NCBI RefSeq assembly: GCF_030549615.1
Contig: NZ_CP130832.1
Coordinates: 3,596,001-3,660,000 of the forward strand
DNA length: 64,000 nt
Reading direction: 5' to 3'
From: Stenotrophomonas sp. 610A2
GTDB lineage: Bacteria > Pseudomonadota > Gammaproteobacteria > Xanthomonadales > Xanthomonadaceae
Shown: piece by piece, positions 63,858 through 64,000 of the stretch
Layout of the letters: each line of letters starts with the position of its first letter
Position numbering within the stretch: position 1 is the stretch's first letter
The notes under the pieces: generated by a model
Told to the model about the DNA's origin: nothing
Database searches by the model: none
Seen by the model: only the letters and a program-made list of their open reading frames with translations
Translations under genes and position numbers: made by a program

Positions 63858-64000
63858 ATGCAAGCCAACATCGTCGTACTGCCGGGTGACGGCATCGGTC
63901 CTGAAATCACTGCCGTCGCCGTCGACGTGCTCAAGGCCATCGCAAGCCGGTTCGGCCACAGCTTCAGCTTCAGCGAACACGACATCGGCGGCATCGCCAT
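63858..64000 (+). CDS. leuB: 3-isopropylmalate dehydrogenase, N-terminal fragment
   Basis: The first 47 codons lie in the window; the gene continues past the right edge. The start QANIVVLPGDGIGPEITAVA is typical of LeuB (nucleotide-binding GDGIGPE). It oxidatively decarboxylates 3-isopropylmalate. Weak GGAACC ribosome binding site; preceded by the repeat block. Confidence 0.93.
   Translation, partial: MQANIVVLPGDGIGPEITAVAVDVLKAIASRFGHSFSFSEHDIGGIA

Overview
The window looks like a chromosomal segment of a gammaproteobacterium of the Xanthomonadaceae, most likely Stenotrophomonas. This rests on high GC, many TonB-dependent receptors, the order ilvC-ilvG-ilvM-ilvA-leuA-leuC-leuD-leuB, the neighbours mpl-adk-pfp, and two clusters of short palindromes headed by GTAG. 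Those palindromes match the GTAG-type REP elements known from S. maltophilia. The genus call is an inference. No rRNA, tRNA, CRISPR array, phage integrase or transposase was seen.

Layout. 1-5033: lower meta-cleavage catabolism (aldolase start, acylating acetaldehyde dehydrogenase, hydratase/decarboxylase, 4-oxalocrotonate tautomerase, MFS transporter), divergent from a cupin-like gene and an IclR regulator; two copies of a GTATCG-N5-CGATAC dyad lie between the divergent genes. 5034-12200: REP clusters, mpl (with a genomic repeat captured in frame), adk, PPi-dependent phosphofructokinase, small exported proteins and the H+-pumping pyrophosphatase. 12318-14254: a propeller-like protein and its TPR/winged-helix regulator. 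14524-22331: a complete Fur-boxed heme module (ECF sigma, FecR-type anti-sigma, HasR-like receptor, heme oxygenase, DUF454 protein, ExbB-ExbD-TonB). 22547-36673: ppa, an HDOD protein with a degenerate receiver, an AraC/TonB-receptor pair, a CadC-like sensor, a channel with an altered filter, a DUF4136 lipoprotein, thiC with a TPP riboswitch, and ggt.

36837-54171 is the most unusual part: fifteen co-directional, mostly overlapping genes for a type IV pilus/type II secretion-like machine (MSHA-like secretin, TPR protein, two ATPases and platform protein; GspL- and GspC-like inner-membrane parts) with six prepilins. Three are large tandem paralogues with a common cysteine-bearing core and long C-terminal extensions that contain hydrophobic helices; the 876-residue one lacks Glu5, as in tip pseudopilins. 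There is no prepilin peptidase and no retraction ATPase. A BTAD/SARP-type regulator faces the end of the cluster, and the promoter side carries three heptamers TCTTACG at an exact 11-bp period placed just before a possible -10, which is the layout of SARP operators. I consider this the best candidate for an undescribed system.

55342-64000: the branched-chain amino acid operon, with a leader peptide holding seven consecutive Leu/Val/Ile codons, a textbook attenuator terminator, a second small ORF plus hairpin of unknown role, then ilvC, ilvG, ilvM, a short threonine dehydratase, leuA, leuC, leuD and the start of leuB, with a duplicated palindromic repeat between leuD and leuB.
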